Below are positions 26,901 through 36,639 of a DNA stretch of 64,000 nucleotides, piece after piece (within the stretch, counting starts at the first letter, position 1; each line of letters opens with the position of its first letter). The DNA comes from Agrobacterium fabrum str. C58 (lineage in GTDB: Bacteria; Pseudomonadota; Alphaproteobacteria; Rhizobiales; Rhizobiaceae): positions 930,001-994,000 of the forward strand of contig NC_003063.2 of NCBI RefSeq assembly GCF_000092025.1, given 5' to 3'. The notes under the pieces were generated by a model. It saw only the letters and a list, made by a program, of their open reading frames with translations, ran no database searches and was not told the origin of the DNA. Made by a program: the position numbers and the translations under genes.

Positions 26901-27237
26901 AACGGAAAACCGCAGTGTCGCGGTCGCCGGCGTGCGCTTCAAGGCGTGGCAGCCCTCTTCCGGTCTGCATCCCGTCCTGCCCGTCAATTCACCCTTGACC
27001 TTTGACATTTATGATACATGGTCGAGGCGATCGATCGGCGGATGCATCTATCATGTTGCTCATCCGGGCGGGCGCAATTACGAGACGTTTCCTGTCAACG
27101 GCAACGAGGCCGAGGCTCGCCGCCTTGCCCGTTTCGAACCATGGGGACATACGGCCGGGCAATATCCGCTGATGGCGGAAACCGTGTCGCCAGAATTTCC
27201 GCTGACGCTCGATCTGCGCCGGCCATACGGAGTGTAA
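23911..27237 (+). CDS. Transglutaminase/DUF2126 amidoligase fusion
   Basis: A 1,108-residue protein starting at 23,911 with AAGGCAG upstream. Residues 1-80 are the beta-strand N-domain of bacterial transglutaminases; the protease-like core has Cys181 in [10 protein letters not shown], His230 in DLHAWAEF and Asp246 in GLDPTSG. From about residue 330 to the end is the DUF2126 (COG4196) region, proposed by sequence analysis to be a circularly permuted amidoligase of the glutamate-cysteine-ligase type; [19 protein letters not shown] and FRGFEMPP lie in it. It heads a three-gene operon. The known gene set (transglutaminase, amidoligase, ATP-grasp, alpha-E) is predicted to build or attach a peptide-like tag; the substrate is unknown. 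Confidence 0.85.
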   Translation: MAIKASIYHLTHYKYDNPVRLGPQIIRLKPASHSRTHVISHSLKVSPSNHFVNLQQDPYGNYLARFVFPEPATEFKIEVDLVADMTVYNPFDFFVEEEATKWPFDYPQELRDDLSIYTKPEPTGPLLAAFMATVDRTPEQPTVDMVVGLNARLQQEIGYVIRMEPGVQTPEETLASGKGSCRDTSWLLVQVLRHLGLAARFVSGYLIQLTPDLKALDGPSGTEVDFTDLHAWAEFYMPGAGWIGLDPTSGLLTGESHIPLAATPHYRNAAPISGGYFGHANTEFAFDMQVRRVAETPRITKPFSDESWENLNALGEKVDGVLNAQDVRLTMGGEPTFVSIDDFEADEWNTGAVGPTKREKADKLIRRLRERFAPGGFLHYGQGKWYPGETLPRWTFSLYWRKDGLPIWQNPALIAEEGADTGVKTEDAQKLLGGIATQLGIEPDLVLPAYEDPAEWIIKEGSLPDNVDPSNSRLKDPEERNRIARVFERGLTTPTGYILPVQAWNTRAAGERWISEKWNTRRGKIFLVPGDSPVGYRLPLGTLPYVPPSAYPYIHEADPSIPRGPLPDVLTPSGRAMPEASFHANEGTGQERIEQTLGEIGGAVRTALSVEPRDGRLCVFMPPVERIEDYLELIAAAEAAATQLGLPVHIEGYAPPHDERINVIRVAPDPGVIEVNIHPAASWKDCVDITTAVYEEARQTRLGADKFMIDGRHTGTGGGNHVVVGGANPNDSPFLRRPDLLKSLVLHWQRHPSLSYLFSGLFIGPTSQAPRIDEARHDSLYELEIALAQVPAPGDGVPPLPWLVDRLFRNLLTDVTGNTHRAEICIDKLFSPDGPTGRLGLVEFRGFEMPPNARMSLAQQLLVRALIARFWKNPAAGKFVRWGTALADRFMLPHYIWTDFQDVLADLRENGFDVKPEWFTAQQEFRFPFFGEVEYEGAKLELRQALEPWHVMGEQGAIGGTVRFVDSSVERLQVRLETSNPSRYTVACNGRAVPLTPTENRSVAVAGVRFKAWQPSSGLHPVLPVNSPLTFDIYDTWSRRSIGGCIYHVAHPGGRNYETFPVNGNEAEARRLARFEPWGHTAGQYPLMAETVSPEFPLTLDLRRPYGV

Positions 27238-27238
27238 A

Positions 27239-29644
27239 TTGTCCAAAGCCCCGGCAACGGAACGCAAGACGGAAACGACCGCGCGACCGCGCGGGCTGGA
27301 TTACTCTACCTTGCCTGGCGTTGCCGACGAAATGCTCGATACCAACGGTGAGGTGAGGCCGGTCTGGAAGACCCTGCTAGCCGCCCTGTCACGCATGTCG
27401 GAGCGGGAACTGCACGAGCGTTTTGCCCGCACCGACCGTTATCTGCGCGATGCCGGCGTGTTCTACCGCGACTACGGCAAGGGCAGCAGCGAAAGAAACT
27501 GGCCGATCTCACATATTCCTGTCCTGATCGACGACCGGGAATGGACGGTTCTTTCCGAAGGGCTGAAACAGCGCGCCAATCTTCTCGAAGCCATGGTTGC
27601 CGATTTTTACGGCGAGAACCGACTGGTGAAGGAAGGTTACGTGCCGCCAGCGCTGATCGCCTCCAATCCGGAATATCTGCGACCAATGGTCGGCGTGAAG
27701 CCGGCAAGTGGGCATTATCTGCATTTCTGTTCGTTTGAAATCGGCCGCGGGCCCGACGGCAACTGGTGGGTGCTGGCCGACCGCACACAGGCACCTTCCG
27801 GCGCGGGTTTTGCGCTTGAAAACCGGGTAGCCACCACCCGTGCGCTGTCCGATATCTACGCGGAAACCCATGTCCATCGTCTCGCCTCGTTTTTCGGCGC
27901 TTTCCGCGATGCACTGCAGGCGCACAGGAAACATCCCGACGAACGGATCGCCGTTCTGACGCCCGGACCCGCCAACGAGACCTATTTCGAACACGCCTAT
28001 ATCGCCCGTTATCTCGGTTTCATGTTGCTGGAAGGCGAGGACCTGACCGTCGTCAACGGTCGCGTCATGGTCAGAACCGTGGCCGGACTGAAACCGATCG
28101 GCGTGTTGTGGCGACGTCTCGACGCCTCCTATTCCGATCCGCTGGAACTCAACCAGCACTCCCATATCGGCACGCCCGGCATGGTGCAGGCGCTGCGCAA
28201 TGAGGCGCTCACCGTCGTCAACGCGCTTGGCAGCGGCATTCTCGAAACGCGGGCGCTGCTCGCCTTCATGCCACGCGTCTGCCGCCACATTTTGGGCGAG
28301 GAACTGAAACTGCCCTCCATCGCCACCTGGTGGTGCGGACAGGAATCCGAACGCCGCCACGTTGCCGGCAATATTGAAGGCATGGTCATCGGCCCGGCCT
28401 ATTCGCGGCTGCCTTTCTTTGATGATAACGGCCAATCCGTGCTCGGCTCCTCGTTGCGCGAAACGGCAAAGGAATCGATCAGCGACTGGCTTGCCTCCGA
28501 CGGCCACAGGCTGGTGGGCCAGGAAGTGGTGAAGCTTTCAACCACCCCGGCCTATATCGACAACAAGCTCGTGCCACGGCCGATGAGCCTTCGTGTATTT
28601 GCCGCCCGTACCCAGGATGGCTGGCAGATCATGCCGGGCGGTTTTGCCCGCATCGGCAGCGGTGACGATGTGTCCGCCATCGCCATGCAATCTGGCGGCA
28701 GCGCGGCGGATGTCTGGATCGTCAGCGACAAACCCGTGGAACGCACCACGCTTCTGCCGGCGGAAGAAAGCTTTATCCGCAACATGCCGGGCAGCCTGCC
28801 CAGCAGGGCTGCAGACAATCTCTTCTGGCTCGGGCGTTATATCGAACGTTCGGAAGGCGCGCTGCGCATCCTGCGTGCCTGGCACGGACGTTATGCGGAA
28901 TCCGCCGATCCGCGCCAGCCGCTGCTCGCCCATGTGACGGGTTATCTCGAAGCGCTCGATGTGGAGATGAACGATGCCGTGCCGGAAAGCCTGCTCAACA
29001 ACATCAACAGCGCGCTCTATTCCGCCAGCAACATTCGCGACCGCTTTTCGCCGGACGGATGGCTGGCGCTGAACGATCTTGCCAAGACCGCCCGCCGTTT
29101 CCATGCCAAGGTGGCGCCGGGTGATGACGCCACCCATGCCATGACGATCCTGTTGCGCAAGCTTGCCGGTTTTGCCGGTCTTGTGCACGAAAACATGTAT
29201 CGCTTCACCGGTTGGCGTTTCCTGTCGATCGGCCGTTATCTCGAACGCGGCCTGCATATGACGCGGCTTCTCGGCCATATGACCGGGCCGGATGCGCCCG
29301 ATGGTTCCTATGACATGCTGCTTGAAATCGGCGACAGCGTCATGACCCATCGCCGCCGCTACAACGTCAATACAGCGGGTCTGACCGTAACCGATCTCCT
29401 GGCACTCGATCCGCTCAATCCCCGCTCGATCCTGTTTCAGCTGAACGAAATCCGCACCGAAGTGGAGCAGCTTCCGAATGCCTTCGTCAACGGCCAGATG
29501 TCGCCCTTCTATCGCGAGGCGATGCGTCTGCATTCCGGGCTCGCCGTGATGACGCCGGAAAACATGAACGGCGCAATCTATCGCCAGCTGGAAACCGACA
29601 TGGAACATCTTTCCGATGTTCTGGCCCGCACCTATCTTGGATAA
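27239..29644 (+). CDS. Circularly permuted ATP-grasp plus alpha-E protein
   Basis: An 801-residue protein that starts at a TTG codon (27,239) one base after the upstream stop, with GGAG placed seven bases ahead. Residues 20-480 match the permuted ATP-grasp type 2 (DUF404/407) with GVFYRDYG, GPANETYFEHAYIARYLG and LPSIATWWCGQ; residues about 495-795 are the all-helical alpha-E domain (DUF403) with LFWLGRYIERSE and MTHRRRYN. The ATP-grasp would ligate carboxylate and amine groups; alpha-E proteins are partners of these systems. It is tightly coupled to the transglutaminase genes on both sides. Confidence 0.87.
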   Translation: MSKAPATERKTETTARPRGLDYSTLPGVADEMLDTNGEVRPVWKTLLAALSRMSERELHERFARTDRYLRDAGVFYRDYGKGSSERNWPISHIPVLIDDREWTVLSEGLKQRANLLEAMVADFYGENRLVKEGYVPPALIASNPEYLRPMVGVKPASGHYLHFCSFEIGRGPDGNWWVLADRTQAPSGAGFALENRVATTRALSDIYAETHVHRLASFFGAFRDALQAHRKHPDERIAVLTPGPANETYFEHAYIARYLGFMLLEGEDLTVVNGRVMVRTVAGLKPIGVLWRRLDASYSDPLELNQHSHIGTPGMVQALRNEALTVVNALGSGILETRALLAFMPRVCRHILGEELKLPSIATWWCGQESERRHVAGNIEGMVIGPAYSRLPFFDDNGQSVLGSSLRETAKESISDWLASDGHRLVGQEVVKLSTTPAYIDNKLVPRPMSLRVFAARTQDGWQIMPGGFARIGSGDDVSAIAMQSGGSAADVWIVSDKPVERTTLLPAEESFIRNMPGSLPSRAADNLFWLGRYIERSEGALRILRAWHGRYAESADPRQPLLAHVTGYLEALDVEMNDAVPESLLNNINSALYSASNIRDRFSPDGWLALNDLAKTARRFHAKVAPGDDATHAMTILLRKLAGFAGLVHENMYRFTGWRFLSIGRYLERGLHMTRLLGHMTGPDAPDGSYDMLLEIGDSVMTHRRRYNVNTAGLTVTDLLALDPLNPRSILFQLNEIRTEVEQLPNAFVNGQMSPFYREAMRLHSGLAVMTPENMNGAIYRQLETDMEHLSDVLARTYLG

Positions 29645-29648
29645 TCCT

Positions 29649-30527
29649 ATGCTTTACGATCTTTCCCTGCATATGGGTTACACCTACGACACGCCGGCCC
29701 ACGGCGCGCGCCACATCATCCGCGTTCTGCCGCTCTCCATTCCCGGCCGGCAGCGGCTTGTTGCCGGTTCCATCGACGTTTCACCCACGCCCGAAGAACG
29801 GGTCGGTTTCGAGGATTTCTTTCACCAGTCGGCCACCTCGGTGCATCTGCGCGCGCCGCATGAGAAACTCGACATCCGCATGCAGGCACGCGTGATGGTG
29901 GAGGCACCGGCGCTGACGGCCGATTTTTCGCCCGAGCTTTCCCGCCTGCCACGCGAGCTTGCCGAGGTCTGGTCGCTCGATTTCCAGTCGCCGCACCATT
30001 TCGTCGGTACCAGTCCCAGAATAGGCTCGGACGCGGCGATATCGGCCTATGCCCGGGAGTTGCTGAAGCCGGGAATGACCATTCGCGAAATCGCATTGGC
30101 GACGTGCAAACGCATCCATGGGGATTTCACCTATGATGGCGAGGCGACGACAGTGGATACGACACCCTCGGAAGCTTTCAAGCTGAAGAGCGGCGTGTGC
30201 CAGGATTTTTCACATATCATGATCATGGCGCTGCGCAGCCTCGGCATTCCCGCCGGTTACGTCAGCGGCTTCCTGCGCACCATTCCCCCGCCAGGCAAGG
30301 AGCGGCTGGAAGGGGCCGATGCCATGCATGCCTGGGTCCGTATCTGGTGCGGCGAGGCAACCGGTTATCTGGAACTCGACCCAACAAACGATATCGTCGC
30401 CGGAAGCGACCACATCGTCGTTGGTTACGGGCGGGACTATTCCGATGTCGCGCCTGTTATCGGCGTCTTGAAGAGTTACGGCAACCAGCAGATAAAACAG
30501 GCCGTCGACGTCATTCCCGTCCAATAA
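29649..30527 (+). CDS. Transglutaminase-like protease, third gene of the operon
   Basis: A 292-residue protein beginning at 29,649. Residues 1-80 are the strand-rich N-domain and residues 150-260 the papain-like core with Cys184 (SGVCQDFSH), His227 (AMHAWVRIW) and Asp244 (LELDPTND). It is the shorter, single-domain counterpart of the protein at 23,911. As the last gene of the operon it probably cleaves or transfers the product made by the two larger enzymes. Only four bases separate it from the upstream stop. Confidence 0.87.
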   Translation: MLYDLSLHMGYTYDTPAHGARHIIRVLPLSIPGRQRLVAGSIDVSPTPEERVGFEDFFHQSATSVHLRAPHEKLDIRMQARVMVEAPALTADFSPELSRLPRELAEVWSLDFQSPHHFVGTSPRIGSDAAISAYARELLKPGMTIREIALATCKRIHGDFTYDGEATTVDTTPSEAFKLKSGVCQDFSHIMIMALRSLGIPAGYVSGFLRTIPPPGKERLEGADAMHAWVRIWCGEATGYLELDPTNDIVAGSDHIVVGYGRDYSDVAPVIGVLKSYGNQQIKQAVDVIPVQ

Positions 30528-30695
30528 TGACACGATGTGTATTATTGCGACCCCCGCGCCAAACAATTCTTGAAAATACTTCGAAAACTGCGTCAATTTG
30601 AACGCTGTGTAAAATTGAACCGATCGCGTTAGCGGATTTTACATCGTTTGCGGGTTTCCTGCGCTCAGTAGAATATTCTAATCGGTGAGCCTCCA

Positions 30696-31934
30696 ATGAC
30701 CGTGCCCGCACCTCACAAATCCAAGCGCCGTTTCCTTGCCGATACCAGCGGTAATTTCGGCATGATGACGGCCATATTGCTGCCGGTGTTGCTGGGTGTC
30801 GCCGGTGCCGGCATGGAACTTGCGAATGTCATGCAGGTAAAAGCGGATATGCAGAATACTGCGGATTCTGCAGCACTCGCGGCCGCCACCGAAGCGCGTC
30901 TGAGAGAGGGCAAGCTCAGCGACGAACAGATCAAGGAAATTGCCAAGAACTTCATCGCGGCCCAGATGGAAAAGAATCTGACCGCGGAAGAAAAAATCGA
31001 ACTGGAGAAGAATTCTCCAACCCGTGTCACGACCACGGAAAATGCACGCGGCAAGACCTACGCCGTTGAAACCACGATCAAACACCAGATACAGCTGAAT
31101 CCGATGCTCGGTTTTATCGGGGCAAAAACACTCGACCTTTCGGTAACCGGCACCGCAAAAAGCACCATCAACAAGGGCGCACCTATCTCCATGTATCTCG
31201 CCCTCGACCGCTCGGGTTCGATGTCCTTCAAGACGGATACGGTCGATACGACCAAGACCTCGTGCCAGAACTATACGTCGGATAATTGGAGCAAGTATCC
31301 CAACCTGGCCAAGACATCGCCCTGCTATGTCAACAAGGCCGCATCGCTCAAGACCGCCGTCGGGTTCCTCGTCGCAACGTTGAACAAGGCTGATCCGACC
31401 TATACCGTAAACGGCGGTTCAGAACTCGTTCGCACGGGCGCCTCGGTCTATACGCACGAGACCTATGTGGCTCAGTCAATCGGCTGGGGTACGAGCGGCG
31501 TTACCAGCTATGTCGACAAACAGATCCCGGAATTTCCCTCCGGTGGCACCGATGCCCGCAGCAGCCTTAATGCCGCTTACAACGCCCTTAAAAAAGCCAA
31601 TCCTGACGAAGCGAGATACCACAAAGAGAAGGGGAGTGAATCCTTCGAACGCTATATCGTCCTCATGACCGACGGTGAAATGACGGGAAATAGCGCCGCG
31701 TGGAATTCCAGCATCGACCAGTCGGTGCGCACCACCTGCGAGACTGCCAAGAAAGACGGCATCAAGATTTTCAGCGTCGCCTTCATGGCCCCGGACAAGG
31801 GCAAGTCACTGCTGCAATATTGCGCTTCCAGCGCCGATAATTATTACGCGCCCGAGAATATGGAGCAGATCGTCACCGCCTTTGGTGAAATCGCGCGCAA
31901 GGCCGCCGGCAGCATAGCCACGCTCACCAACTGA
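30696..31934 (+). CDS. TadG-like protein with von Willebrand A domain
   Basis: A 412-residue protein. Residues 17-40 are a TadE/TadG-type N-terminal membrane helix preceded by RRFLADTSGNFGMM, the pilin-like class-III signal region. Residues 50-75 (MQNTADSAALAAATEA) are typical of Tad-G. From residue 165 on there is a vWA domain whose metal site DRSGSMS opens at about residue 171, with GGTDARSSL and MTDGEMTG further on. Such proteins help assemble tight-adherence pili or act in the periplasm. No other tad gene is nearby, so it may serve a remote locus. Confidence 0.85.
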   Translation: MTVPAPHKSKRRFLADTSGNFGMMTAILLPVLLGVAGAGMELANVMQVKADMQNTADSAALAAATEARLREGKLSDEQIKEIAKNFIAAQMEKNLTAEEKIELEKNSPTRVTTTENARGKTYAVETTIKHQIQLNPMLGFIGAKTLDLSVTGTAKSTINKGAPISMYLALDRSGSMSFKTDTVDTTKTSCQNYTSDNWSKYPNLAKTSPCYVNKAASLKTAVGFLVATLNKADPTYTVNGGSELVRTGASVYTHETYVAQSIGWGTSGVTSYVDKQIPEFPSGGTDARSSLNAAYNALKKANPDEARYHKEKGSESFERYIVLMTDGEMTGNSAAWNSSIDQSVRTTCETAKKDGIKIFSVAFMAPDKGKSLLQYCASSADNYYAPENMEQIVTAFGEIARKAAGSIATLTN

Positions 31935-32081
31935 CGGCAAAGGCCTGAACCGTCCTTTCCCCTGATTGTCTGGCTTCGGAGCGAAGCTTGTCCTCCCTGC
32001 ATGGCTGGCAGGACAAGCACGGCAGGTGACAGCGGCAGCGGCCCGTGGCATAGGAGGGCCGCTCCATTCACAGGCCCTGTC

Positions 32082-33704
32082 ATGATCCGCATCGAAAATA
32101 TCAGCAAGTCGAACAGTCACCGCATTCTCTATATCGAGGCCTCCGCCGCGCTCAATCGTGGGGAAAAGATTGGCCTTGTCGGCCCGAACGGCGCCGGCAA
32201 GACCACGCTGTTCCGGATGATAACTGGGGAAGACCAGCCCGATGAAGGACAGGTCGTCGTCGAAAAGGGCATGACGGTCGGTTATTTCGATCAGGATGTC
32301 GGTGAAATGTCCGGCCACTCCGCCGTGGCCGAAGTCATGGAGGGTGCAGGCCCGGTCAGCGAAGTGGCAGCGGAACTTCGCGAGTTGGAAGCCGCCATGT
32401 CCGATCCCGACCGGATGGACGAGATGGACGCCATCATCGAACGTTACGGCGAAGTGCAGGCGCGATACGAAGAGCTGGACGGTTACGCGCTGGAAGGCCG
32501 CGCCCGTGAGGTGCTGGACGGGCTGAGCTTCAGCCAGGAAATGATGGACGGCGATGTTTCGAAACTGTCCGGCGGCTGGAAGATGCGCGTGGCGCTCGCC
32601 CGCATCCTGTTGATGCGCCCGGATGTGATGCTGCTCGACGAACCGTCGAACCATCTCGATCTCGAAAGCCTGATCTGGCTCGAAGACTTCCTGAAGAATT
32701 ATGACGGCGCATTGCTCATGACCTCGCATGACCGCGAATTCATGAACCGCATCGTTACCAAGATCATCGAGATCGATGCCGGCAGCCTCACCACCTATTC
32801 CGGCGACTACGGTTTTTACGAACAGCAGCGGGCACAGAACGAAAAGCAGCAGCAGGCGCAATTCGAGCGCCAGCAGGCCATGCTCGCCAAGGAAATCAAG
32901 TTCATCGAACGTTTCAAGGCGCGCGCCTCGCATGCCTCGCAGGTGCAGAGCCGCGTCAAGAAACTTGAAAAGATCGACCGTGTCGAGCCGCCGAAACGGC
33001 GCCAGACGGTGGCTTTCGAGTTCGCCCCGGCACCCCGATCGGGGGAAGACGTCGTCGCGCTGAAGAAAGTCAACAAGGCCTATGGCAGCCGCACGATTTA
33101 TGGCGAACTGGACTTCATGGTACGCCGCAAGGAACGCTGGTGCATCATGGGCGTCAACGGCGCCGGAAAATCGACCTTGCTGAAACTGGTGACCGGCACG
33201 ACCGCGCCGGATTCCGGAAATGTCACCCTCGGCGCCAGCGTCAAGCTTGGTTATTTCGCCCAGCACGCCATGGATGTTCTTGACGGTGACAGCACCATTC
33301 TGGAATGGCTGGAGGAGCGTTTTCCGAAGGCGGGGCAGGCACCGCTGCGCGCCCTTTCCGGCTGTTTCGGTTTCTCGGGCGATGACGTGGAAAAACGCTG
33401 CCGTGTTCTTTCCGGTGGTGAAAAAGCCCGCCTCGTCATGGCGGCCATGCTGTTCGATCCGCCGAATTTCCTGGTGCTGGACGAACCGACGAACCATCTT
33501 GATCTCGACACCAAGGAAATGCTGATCAAGGCCCTGTCCGATTATGAAGGCACGATGCTGTTCGTTTCGCACGATCGCCATTTCCTGGCCGCGCTCTCGA
33601 ACCGAGTGCTCGAACTGACGCCTGATGGTATCCATCAGTTTGGTGGCGGATATACCGAATATGTCGAAAGCACCGGACAGGAAGCACCGGGCCTTCGCAG
33701 CTAA
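32082..33704 (+). CDS. ABC-F family ATPase
   Basis: A 540-residue cytoplasmic protein with two ABC ATPase domains in one chain and no membrane part. Domain one has GPNGAGKTT, LSGGWKMRVALAR and LLDEPSNHLD; the interdomain linker (about residues 245-310) is a charged helix rich in Gln and Arg, expected to reach the ribosome; domain two has GVNGAGKST, LSGGEKARL and LDEPTNHLD. ABC-F proteins act on the ribosomal E site to rescue stalled or antibiotic-blocked translation. The ATG at 32,082 lies after upstream frame that is not coding. It is a single gene. Confidence 0.93.
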   Translation: MIRIENISKSNSHRILYIEASAALNRGEKIGLVGPNGAGKTTLFRMITGEDQPDEGQVVVEKGMTVGYFDQDVGEMSGHSAVAEVMEGAGPVSEVAAELRELEAAMSDPDRMDEMDAIIERYGEVQARYEELDGYALEGRAREVLDGLSFSQEMMDGDVSKLSGGWKMRVALARILLMRPDVMLLDEPSNHLDLESLIWLEDFLKNYDGALLMTSHDREFMNRIVTKIIEIDAGSLTTYSGDYGFYEQQRAQNEKQQQAQFERQQAMLAKEIKFIERFKARASHASQVQSRVKKLEKIDRVEPPKRRQTVAFEFAPAPRSGEDVVALKKVNKAYGSRTIYGELDFMVRRKERWCIMGVNGAGKSTLLKLVTGTTAPDSGNVTLGASVKLGYFAQHAMDVLDGDSTILEWLEERFPKAGQAPLRALSGCFGFSGDDVEKRCRVLSGGEKARLVMAAMLFDPPNFLVLDEPTNHLDLDTKEMLIKALSDYEGTMLFVSHDRHFLAALSNRVLELTPDGIHQFGGGYTEYVESTGQEAPGLRS

Positions 33705-33764
33705 GGTGCATGCAGGACACATCGCCCTGTAACGGCAGCTTTCGTTTCGAAACTGGAGAGACAG

Positions 33765-34778
33765 ATGCGGATCGTGGTCTATAGCGCCAAACCCTATGAC
33801 AGGCAGTTTCTTGACGAGGCCGCCAGGCCGGGCACGGACCTGCAATATTGCGAAGCCCGCCTGTCACCTGAAACGGTCGCTTTGGCGGATGGAGCGGTGG
33901 CGATCTGCGCCTTCGTTAATGACGATCTGTCGCGGCCGGTACTCGAGAAACTGGCGGGGATGGGCGTGCGGCTCGTTGCTCTCCGCTGCGCCGGGTTCAA
34001 TCAGGTCGATCTCGCTGCTGCCGAAAAGCTTGGTCTCACCATTGCCCGCGTGCCGGCCTATTCACCCTATGCGGTCGCCGAACACACAATGGCGCTCATC
34101 CTGTCGCTCAACCGCAAGATTCACCGGGCCTATAACCGCGTCCGCGAAGGAAACTTCGCCCTTGATGGCCTGCTCGGCTTCGATCTGCATGGCAAGACGA
34201 TGGGCATCGTCGGTACGGGCAAGATCGGCGCGATTTTCGCACGCATTGCGGCCGGCTTCGGCTGCCGTCTCATCGGTCACGATCTTCATCCCAATCCCGA
34301 TTGCGAGGCGCTGGGCATGACCTATGGGACGCGGGAAGAGCTGTTCCGTACATCGGATATTGTCGCACTGATGTGTCCGCTCACGCGCGAGACCCGGCAC
34401 CTCATTCGCAGGGAGACGTTGCCGCTTTTGAAAAAGGGCGTGATGCTCATCAATACCAGCCGCGGCGCCATCATCGACACTCCGGCCGCGATCACGGGTC
34501 TGAAGGACGGCACGATCGGCTCTCTCGGCATCGATGTCTATGAAGAGGAAGCCGATCTCTTTTTTGAAGATCTTTCCAATGACGTGCTGCGCGACGATGT
34601 CTTCGCGCGACTGCTGACTTTCCCCAATGTTCTTGTCACCGGCCATCAGGGTTTCTTCACGCAGGAAGCGCTGAAGAACATTGCGGACACGACGATCGGC
34701 AATATCGAGAGTTTTGTCGATACCGGCAAAGCCCTGCACGCCGTCTCCACGGAGCAGCTTGCCGGTGCAGTTTCGTAG
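33765..34778 (+). CDS. ldhA: D-lactate dehydrogenase (2-hydroxyacid dehydrogenase family)
   Basis: A 337-residue NAD-dependent enzyme that interconverts D-lactate and pyruvate. GTGKIG (about residue 150) is the nucleotide-binding loop, followed by a D before [14 protein letters not shown] holds the substrate arginine region; [10 protein letters not shown] holds the catalytic histidine; SRGAIIDT is the family signature. Length and the unbroken LDHA-type C-terminus fit LdhA of Gram-negatives. Another 2-hydroxyacid dehydrogenase is possible. The L-lactate enzyme gene starts 107 bases further on the same strand. Confidence 0.85.
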   Translation: MRIVVYSAKPYDRQFLDEAARPGTDLQYCEARLSPETVALADGAVAICAFVNDDLSRPVLEKLAGMGVRLVALRCAGFNQVDLAAAEKLGLTIARVPAYSPYAVAEHTMALILSLNRKIHRAYNRVREGNFALDGLLGFDLHGKTMGIVGTGKIGAIFARIAAGFGCRLIGHDLHPNPDCEALGMTYGTREELFRTSDIVALMCPLTRETRHLIRRETLPLLKKGVMLINTSRGAIIDTPAAITGLKDGTIGSLGIDVYEEEADLFFEDLSNDVLRDDVFARLLTFPNVLVTGHQGFFTQEALKNIADTTIGNIESFVDTGKALHAVSTEQLAGAVS

Positions 34779-34885
34779 CTGAGAACGGAGAAAATCGCCG
34801 GTGATAGAATTGCCCGGCCGCAATCCCCGGTATAGGTTTCAATCCATCTTTTTCGAGCTTTCAAAGCGGACCGGCCGAGCGACAG

Positions 34886-36031
34886 ATGCAACTCAAAGAC
34901 TGCTATAATTTCCACGATTTCCGCCGCATGGCCAAACAGCGCCTTCCCGGACCGATCTTCAATTACATAGACGGGGCGGCCGATGACGAGGTGACCTATC
35001 GTCGAAACACGGCCGCCTTCGAAAACTGCGATCTCGTTCCCGACGTGCTGCAGGGTGTGGCCGATGTGGATATGTCGGTCACGGTTATGGGGCAAAAGCT
35101 CGCGATGCCGGTCTATTGTTCCCCAACAGCGCTACAACGCCTCTTTCACCATCAGGGTGAGAAGGCGGTCGCGGCCGCCGCGGGGAAATTCGGCACCATG
35201 TTCGGCGTCTCCTCACTCGGCACCACCAGCCTCGAGGAAGCACGCCGGATCAGCGGTGGCCCACAGGTCTACCAATTCTATTTCCACAAAGATCGCGGCC
35301 TCAACCGCGATATGATGGCCCGGGCGAAAAGCGCCGGCGTCGAGACCATGATGCTGACGGTGGATAGCATCACCGGCGGGAACCGTGAACGTGACAAGCG
35401 CACCGGCTTTGCCATTCCCTTCAAGCTCAATCTTTCCGGTATCGCGCAATTTGCCATGAAGCCCGCCTGGGGTATCAATTACCTCACGCATGAGCGCTTC
35501 AGCCTGCCGCAACTCGACGACCATATTAAAATGGACGGCGGCGCCCTTTCCATCAGCCGTTATTTCACCGAGATGCTCGACCCTTCGATGAATTGGGACG
35601 ATGTGGCGCTGATGGTGCGCGAATGGGGTGGGCCTTTCTGCCTGAAGGGGATCATGTCCGTGGACGACGCCCGCCGCGCGGTCGAGATTGGCTGCAGCGG
35701 TATCGTGCTTTCCAATCACGGTGGCCGTCAGCTCGATGGCTCCCGCAGCGCCTTCGACCAGTTGGCCGAAATTGTCGATGCGGTCGGCGACCGCATCGAC
35801 GTGATGATGGACGGCGGCGTGCAGCGTGGCACCCACGTTCTGAAGGCGCTATCCCTCGGCGCAAAAGCCGTGGGCCTTGGCCGTTATTACCTTTTTCCGC
35901 TTGCAGCCGCCGGGCAGCCGGGTGTGGAACGTGCGCTGGAAACAATGCGGATCGAAATCGAGCGCGGGATGAAACTCATGGGCTGCACCACAGTCGATCA
36001 GCTCACGCGGCGAAATCTGCGCTTCCACTAA
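34886..36031 (+). CDS. lldD: FMN-dependent L-lactate dehydrogenase
   Basis: A 381-residue alpha-hydroxyacid oxidase/dehydrogenase that passes electrons from L-lactate to the respiratory chain. SNHGGRQLDGS (with the catalytic histidine) and FYFHKDRGLNRD are family motifs, GGVQRGTHVLKAL is the flavin phosphate-binding segment. Neighbouring ldhA suggests that both stereoisomers of lactate are handled. A near-perfect dyad follows the stop, consistent with transcription ending here. Confidence 0.88.
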   Translation: MQLKDCYNFHDFRRMAKQRLPGPIFNYIDGAADDEVTYRRNTAAFENCDLVPDVLQGVADVDMSVTVMGQKLAMPVYCSPTALQRLFHHQGEKAVAAAAGKFGTMFGVSSLGTTSLEEARRISGGPQVYQFYFHKDRGLNRDMMARAKSAGVETMMLTVDSITGGNRERDKRTGFAIPFKLNLSGIAQFAMKPAWGINYLTHERFSLPQLDDHIKMDGGALSISRYFTEMLDPSMNWDDVALMVREWGGPFCLKGIMSVDDARRAVEIGCSGIVLSNHGGRQLDGSRSAFDQLAEIVDAVGDRIDVMMDGGVQRGTHVLKALSLGAKAVGLGRYYLFPLAAAGQPGVERALETMRIEIERGMKLMGCTTVDQLTRRNLRFH

Positions 36032-36035
36032 GTAC

Positions 36036-36061
36036 ACCGAACGGCAAGGGCGGCGTTCGGT
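36036..36061. terminator. Bidirectional hairpin after lldD
   Basis: Eight-base arms ACCGAACG and CGTTCGGT around a ten-base centre, between two convergent genes, with the second arm touching the last base of the gene at 36,061. No T-run, so possibly a Rho-supported or mRNA-stabilising hairpin. Confidence 0.5.
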
Positions 36062-36405
36062 CATAATCGACTGCTGGAACCGCACACCGTCTCCGCCGCG
36101 TTCCTTTGATTCTCCCGAAGCGCCATGCCGATATTCCAGGCGAGTGCCAGGCAGACAAGTCCGCAGAAAACGGCTGCGACACGTGAGCGGTGATGCTTGG
36201 CCCCGGAAATGAACATCCAGCCGATGATCGCATAGGCGACAAATGCCGGCGCGGCGGCAATCAGGACGGATATCGGCCCGTCGCAATCGACGGCATCGAT
36301 ACCCATCGCCCGATATTCATTCGGTGTTCCCACCAAGCCCAGAACCGCGATGGGAAACATGGCGGCCAAAACCGCGTAGCGGAAAAATCGAGGCGTATCG
36401 GGCAT
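36061..36405 (-). CDS. Small membrane protein
   Basis: A 114-residue protein starting at 36,405, preceded by GGAGAAG. Three or four hydrophobic helices (about residues 10-27, 48-68, 76-95) and no charged catalytic motif. It converges with lldD, the two stops being 30 bases apart. Not recognised. Confidence 0.55.
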   Translation of the reverse strand: MPDTPRFFRYAVLAAMFPIAVLGLVGTPNEYRAMGIDAVDCDGPISVLIAAAPAFVAYAIIGWMFISGAKHHRSRVAAVFCGLVCLALAWNIGMALRENQRNAAETVCGSSSRL

Positions 36406-36609
36406 GTCTTCTCCATAGCCGGATAATAAACGCTCGCGAATACCGCGGGAGAGCTCCACGGTGCGACCTTGGAGAATATCCACCTTACTGAAAAGAGCGG
36501 TTTCACCGCCATTGTCAGTGTCCCGGCCAGCAGATTGCCCGCTTTTGCGCAGAAGGCCAGCTTTTTACGCCGGACGCAATCTTGGCAAGCCAGATGCAAT
36601 ATGGTTATA

Positions 36610-36624
36610 GTTGCAAGATGCAAC
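36610..36624. promoter_or_regulatory. Palindrome, probable MarR-family operator
   Basis: GTTGCA-AGA-TGCAAC, a perfect six-base dyad with a three-base centre, 15 bases before the TTG at 36,640. The size and position fit an autoregulatory site for the MarR domain encoded just after it. Confidence 0.5.
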
Positions 36625-36639
36625 CACAATGGATCGAAC

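Noticed and set aside
25618..26970. 450-codon minus-strand frame
   Set aside because: Shadow frame within the transglutaminase/DUF2126 gene, with His/Arg-rich composition typical of antisense frames.
31806..33845. Long minus-strand frame of 679 codons
   Set aside because: It is antisense to the ABC-F gene, whose motifs are intact, and has no domain of its own.
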